Of a stretch of DNA of 64,000 nucleotides, positions 62,801-64,000 are shown one piece after another (the first letter of the stretch is position 1; each line of letters starts with the position of its first letter). The stretch spans positions 31,219 through 95,218 of the forward strand of contig NZ_WNJZ01000010.1 of assembly GCF_024433635.1 (NCBI RefSeq), in the 5' to 3' direction. The notes under the pieces were generated by a model. That model ran no database searches and was not told the origin of the DNA. It was given only the letters and a program-made list of their open reading frames with translations. The position numbers were made by a program, and so were the translations under genes. Source of the DNA: Ruminococcus sp. zg-924. Lineage in GTDB: Bacteria; Bacillota; Clostridia; Oscillospirales; Acutalibacteraceae.

Positions 62801-62905
62801 TATTTTATCCAGGTTTTTAAGATTGATATCCCTCTTTACGTCTATAGGCCAACAAGGTGTAAAATATTCAATTTTATACCAATAATTTAAAATATCATTA
62901 ATCAT
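59807..62905 (-). CDS. Large SF1B (Upf1/Dna2-like) helicase, accessory
   Basis: A 1032-residue protein. The first ~280 residues are an unassigned domain (ILNYWYKIEYFTPCWPIDV). Motif I is NGPPGTGKTTLLKEIV, followed by a long insertion rich in Lys/Glu/Leu that is probably coiled coil (about 460-640). Motif II is LLIVDEAGQATPQSA, motif III IIVGDPLQVEPVL, motif V TFQGKEAREVILVLG and motif VI NVAVSRAQFRIAVVGD. No nuclease domain was recognised. Such helicases occur in defence and mobile islands as well as in RNA metabolism. The DNA is clearly more AT-rich than the neighbours. GGGAGAG precedes the ATG. Confidence 0.85.
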   Translation of the reverse strand: MINDILNYWYKIEYFTPCWPIDVKRDINLKNLDKIVLPWMKEQNDKKIKLSYDLYFGKIKSIDLIKWMLNELHEQVEERIEPDNSITCIFAFKVDEKGYYVDKSFSVSSFVWAVCALVSSGSIRTEINPKEVKSFEEEMNLVIIKEQDDCKKPLDKLGLENLFVKIILRKLKLYEGLADFSLWARKKTQYVKKDGSFSDIDPATELFQSFYLNDIKRVIDHPSPKINEYVLAGVQDENKRHRILIDSDVQEMKKCLAAYNFPLGLWPGEYNPSLMQQIGINICTKGNEDIFSINGPPGTGKTTLLKEIVASNVIERARLLIDYDKPDDAFSVAEFKNPCDQYNCTYYRMDERLKKYGIIVASNNNAAVENISLELPKIPSKPKDRTERFFGQGNEISNDVYFSDVASELIGKPAWGLVSAKLGKKENLKKLKERLWWAKDGITLKRYYEEEVCDWNSAREKFELALKKVLDERKQIIYAQKLTEKGESLDLIRTNLVLNLEKYKQMKLHYLDKEKRTKCEYDKLSQLVTRLNLINVRINSLNSSMSFFQRFLKSNSVVKELRCLRIEKQDIIFKIAEQKKINDRLEEEIKNLNNEILSYRHMLDRETEKLNFIKDYNNVADDKFWADITKNEKSQASCPWVYERYNEMREELFYQALQVNKAFVLSSKHVKQNLQRLFSLWDGKYSIDDCKNSYGDLLNTLLLVIPVISTTFASTETFLSDIQQDELGLLIVDEAGQATPQSALGALWRCKRAIIVGDPLQVEPVLTVPKELIKRFADEYNISAYYKTPEISVQKLADDINLYGGYRNVNGEKIWLGCPLVVHRRCLSPMFEISNEVAYENKMFSKTNPPKEGTVFVFEDSVWFDIKGRENGNKDHTVKNQIDFTRSVFKESIEVSHGFPNMYIITPFKRVADNLRKMMRSVLLQSEYIDSESVDDWIKEHCGTVHTFQGKEAREVILVLGCDNQSGKGAAQWVGQKPNIINVAVSRAQFRIAVVGDYDLWKNIPNVQVICKYLEDRIKSIPLEMGGLQQRN

Positions 62906-63082
62906 GTTTTAACTCTCCCGTCGTATTGAATTACACAATTTTACGAAATCAATAAATGTGTGATGTGATTAAATATCACCTATGTGAAATATTATCATAT
63001 TACAATTAAATTATCAATACATATTTAAATAATAAATGCAAAAATTCATTAACTTATTTTCGTACAATATATTTTAATTTAT

Positions 63083-63101
63083 AAAAGCGGAACCGGTTCC
63101 G
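63083..63101. repeat. Palindromic repeat, copy 2
   Basis: Same 19 nt as copy 1 and in the same orientation, between the helicase start and the zeta-kinase promoter. Outside it, AAGC and GCTT (63085-63088 and 63107-63110) extend the symmetry loosely. The 272-base gap 62906-63177 otherwise contains only AT-rich DNA and the promoter at 63123. Confidence 0.9.
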
Positions 63102-63122
63102 GTTTTGCTTACATTAATGCTC

Positions 63123-63151
63123 TTGACTAAATTGATATATTGTATTATTAT
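63123..63151 (+). promoter_or_regulatory. Promoter of the zeta-type kinase gene
   Basis: TTGACT (63123-63128), 17-base spacer, TATTAT (63146-63151), 22 bases downstream of repeat copy 2. Confidence 0.65.
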
Positions 63152-63177
63152 TTAGTCATTACTAAGGGGCGATTGTT

Positions 63178-63777
63178 TTGAAAATATATAATATTGTTGG
63201 TGGAGTAAACGGCGTAGGAAAAAGTAGCTTAATTGGCTCATTAAAATCTCGTCTTAATGATTTTGGCATGATTATTGATGTTGATAAAATTAATGAAAAA
63301 TTCGGAGGCAACCGATTACTCGGAGGTAAACATGCTGTCGCTTTGATTAATGATTGTCTTTCAAAAGGAATTACATTCACTCAGGAAACAACGTTAAGCG
63401 GAGTCAGAACCGAAAAGACGGTGACAAAAGCCAAAGAAAAAGGATATTATATCCGTCTTTACTATGTTGGACTTGATACTGTAACAGAGTCCCTTGATCG
63501 CATTGAAAACAGAGTCAGAAAAGGCGGTCATAACATTTCAAAAGATGATGTCTTGAAAAGATTTGAGCACAGATTTGAAAATCTTGAGCGCATTCTTCCA
63601 TATTGTGATGTTGCTTACTTTTATGACAATTTCAACGGATACAAAGAAGTTGGAATGTATAAAAACGGAGAAATAATTACTCATGGTTATGAGCAGCCAA
63701 ATTGGATGAAAGAGCTACTTACACGTCAGCAACAGAAAATTGATAAAATTGTCAAAGCTAATAATCTAAAGCTATAA
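63178..63777 (+). CDS. Zeta-toxin-type kinase
   Basis: A 199-residue P-loop kinase: GGVNGVGKSSLIGS at the N-terminus, DVDKINEKFGGNR, the substrate motif FTQETTLSG, then RVRKGGHNISKDDVLKRFEHRFENL with the arginine-rich lid of zeta/PezT proteins. Zeta toxins phosphorylate UDP-N-acetylglucosamine and stop cell-wall synthesis; chromosomal relatives may have other targets. The start is TTG at 63178 behind AAGGGG. No epsilon-type antitoxin gene is adjacent. It is enclosed by repeat copies 2 and 3 with its own promoter and terminator, like a single-gene cassette. Confidence 0.88.
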   Translation: MKIYNIVGGVNGVGKSSLIGSLKSRLNDFGMIIDVDKINEKFGGNRLLGGKHAVALINDCLSKGITFTQETTLSGVRTEKTVTKAKEKGYYIRLYYVGLDTVTESLDRIENRVRKGGHNISKDDVLKRFEHRFENLERILPYCDVAYFYDNFNGYKEVGMYKNGEIITHGYEQPNWMKELLTRQQQKIDKIVKANNLKL

Positions 63778-63788
63778 AACGTCTGTTT

Positions 63789-63839
63789 AAACCCCCTTGA
63801 GTTCACACCTAAGTATGCGTAATCTCAAGGGGGTTTTTT
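63789..63839 (+). terminator. Terminator of the zeta-type kinase gene
   Basis: AACCCCCTTGAG pairs with CTCAAGGGGGTT (63790-63801 with 63824-63835), then a T tract. Confidence 0.9.
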
Positions 63840-63852
63840 CTGTATTGATAAG

Positions 63853-63871
63853 AAAAGCGGAACCGGTTCCG
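63853..63871. repeat. Palindromic repeat, copy 3
   Basis: The same 19 nt; here the perfect palindrome is longer, AAGCGGAACCGGTTCCGCTT (63855-63874). It lies just after the kinase terminator and about 20 bases before the likely left end of an insertion sequence. Confidence 0.9.
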
Positions 63872-63911
63872 CTTGAACAAGTCCGTAAAAAATGGACAAT
63901 AGAAAAAAGAC

Positions 63912-63942
63912 CCCTCTTGATGTAGAATATACATCAGGAGGG
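63912..63942 (+). promoter_or_regulatory. Hairpin sequestering the transposase ribosome site
   Basis: A 13-bp stem with one G-T pair (63912-63924 with 63930-63942, loop gaata). Its 3' arm contains the AGGAGGG ribosome site of the gene at 63951, so long read-through transcripts would be poorly translated. Confidence 0.7.
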
Positions 63943-63950
63943 ATATTTTT

Positions 63951-64000
63951 ATGCCAAGAAGTTATCGACATGTAAAGGAATATGAAACAGAAATAATAAG
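63951..64000 (+). CDS. Transposase-like protein, probably IS3 OrfA (partial)
   Basis: The first 16 codons read MPRSYRHVKEYETEII, resembling the start of small helix-turn-helix OrfA proteins of IS3-family elements in Firmicutes (recalled from family members, not checked). The gene runs off the right edge. AGGAGGG is nine bases upstream but inside a stable hairpin. The insertion sequence's left end may be near 63893 (TGGACAATAG), and no matching right end can be seen. Confidence 0.6.
   Translation, partial: MPRSYRHVKEYETEII

Noticed and set aside
59652..63871. The ccggaaccggttccgg-type palindrome as a LacI-family operator
   Set aside because: The symmetry with central CG fits LacI-type operators, but no sugar genes or LacI regulator are near, and copy 1 lies downstream of a gene end. 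It is kept as an alternative rather than the call.
58867..63900. An integrated element with attL/attR at tRNA-Val
   Set aside because: No integrase gene and no second copy of the tRNA 3' end were found inside the window.
1..64000. CRISPR array
   Set aside because: No regularly spaced direct repeats were seen; the only tandem repeats are coding (47053-47148).

Overview
The window looks like the chromosome of an anaerobic, low-to-moderate-GC Firmicute, most likely an Oscillospiraceae/Ruminococcus-type gut or rumen bacterium. This is inferred from a secreted dockerin protein with Big_2 domains, a CpsB/C/D tyrosine-kinase set, a TagF-like CDP-glycerol transferase, PASTA kinase PrkC with its phosphatase, RemA, a ferredoxin-linked 2-oxoacid oxidoreductase, and T-box and TPP riboswitch control. 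No rRNA, CRISPR array or plasmid/phage replication gene was seen.

Layout. 1-1653: minus-strand capsule/EPS regulators (cpsC, cpsD, start of cpsB) behind a clear sigma-A promoter. 1796-4640: a dockerin/Big_2/NlpC-like secreted protein, then a macro-domain gene whose C-terminal regulator-like part has been cut off by an internal deletion and frameshift. 4819-16305: a 2413-residue membrane-anchored surface protein, an HdeD-like protein and a heterodimeric ABC exporter, possibly one transcription unit. 16415-21661: a two-domain teichoic/cell-surface polymer transferase, an aldo/keto reductase, a CLC channel of apparent fluoride type and a HAD phosphatase. 22329-27489: zinc-ribbon protein, metY, P-loop ATPase, korDABC and the HAD gene, reading from one strong promoter to one terminator. 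27511-41702: a long housekeeping unit in the order yicC, remA, gmk, rpoZ, priA, def, fmt, metalloprotease, rsmB, rlmN, stp, prkC, rsgA, thiN, membrane protein.

41742-50609 (plus strand): ansA, yebC, a pseudouridine synthase, maf, an Rrf2 regulator, an L,D-transpeptidase, then thiC-HAD-thiD-GNAT under a TPP riboswitch. 50659-58747 (minus strand): an unpartnered histidine kinase, a three-gene biotin-dependent carboxyltransferase set (without the membrane beta subunit), a small protein, and alaS with a T-box leader. 58821-58942: tRNA-Val.

From the 3' end of tRNA-Val to the window end the DNA becomes visibly AT-rich and accessory. It holds a heavily structured non-coding stretch, two convergent promoters with a strong minus-strand terminator (a possible sRNA or type I toxin-antitoxin locus), a 1032-residue Upf1/Dna2-like helicase, a zeta-toxin-type kinase and the start of a probable IS3-type transposase gene. 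Three copies of a 19-nt sequence (aaaagcggaaccggttccg, containing a perfect 14-nt palindrome) lie at 59652, 63083 and 63853. They separate the helicase and kinase as if each were a cassette. This repeat-punctuated island is the most unusual part of the window.

Metabolically the genes fit a fermentative anaerobe: ferredoxin-dependent 2-oxoacid oxidation using TPP, TPP made through ThiC/ThiD and ThiN, biotin-dependent carboxyl transfer, and sulfhydrylation-type methionine synthesis.
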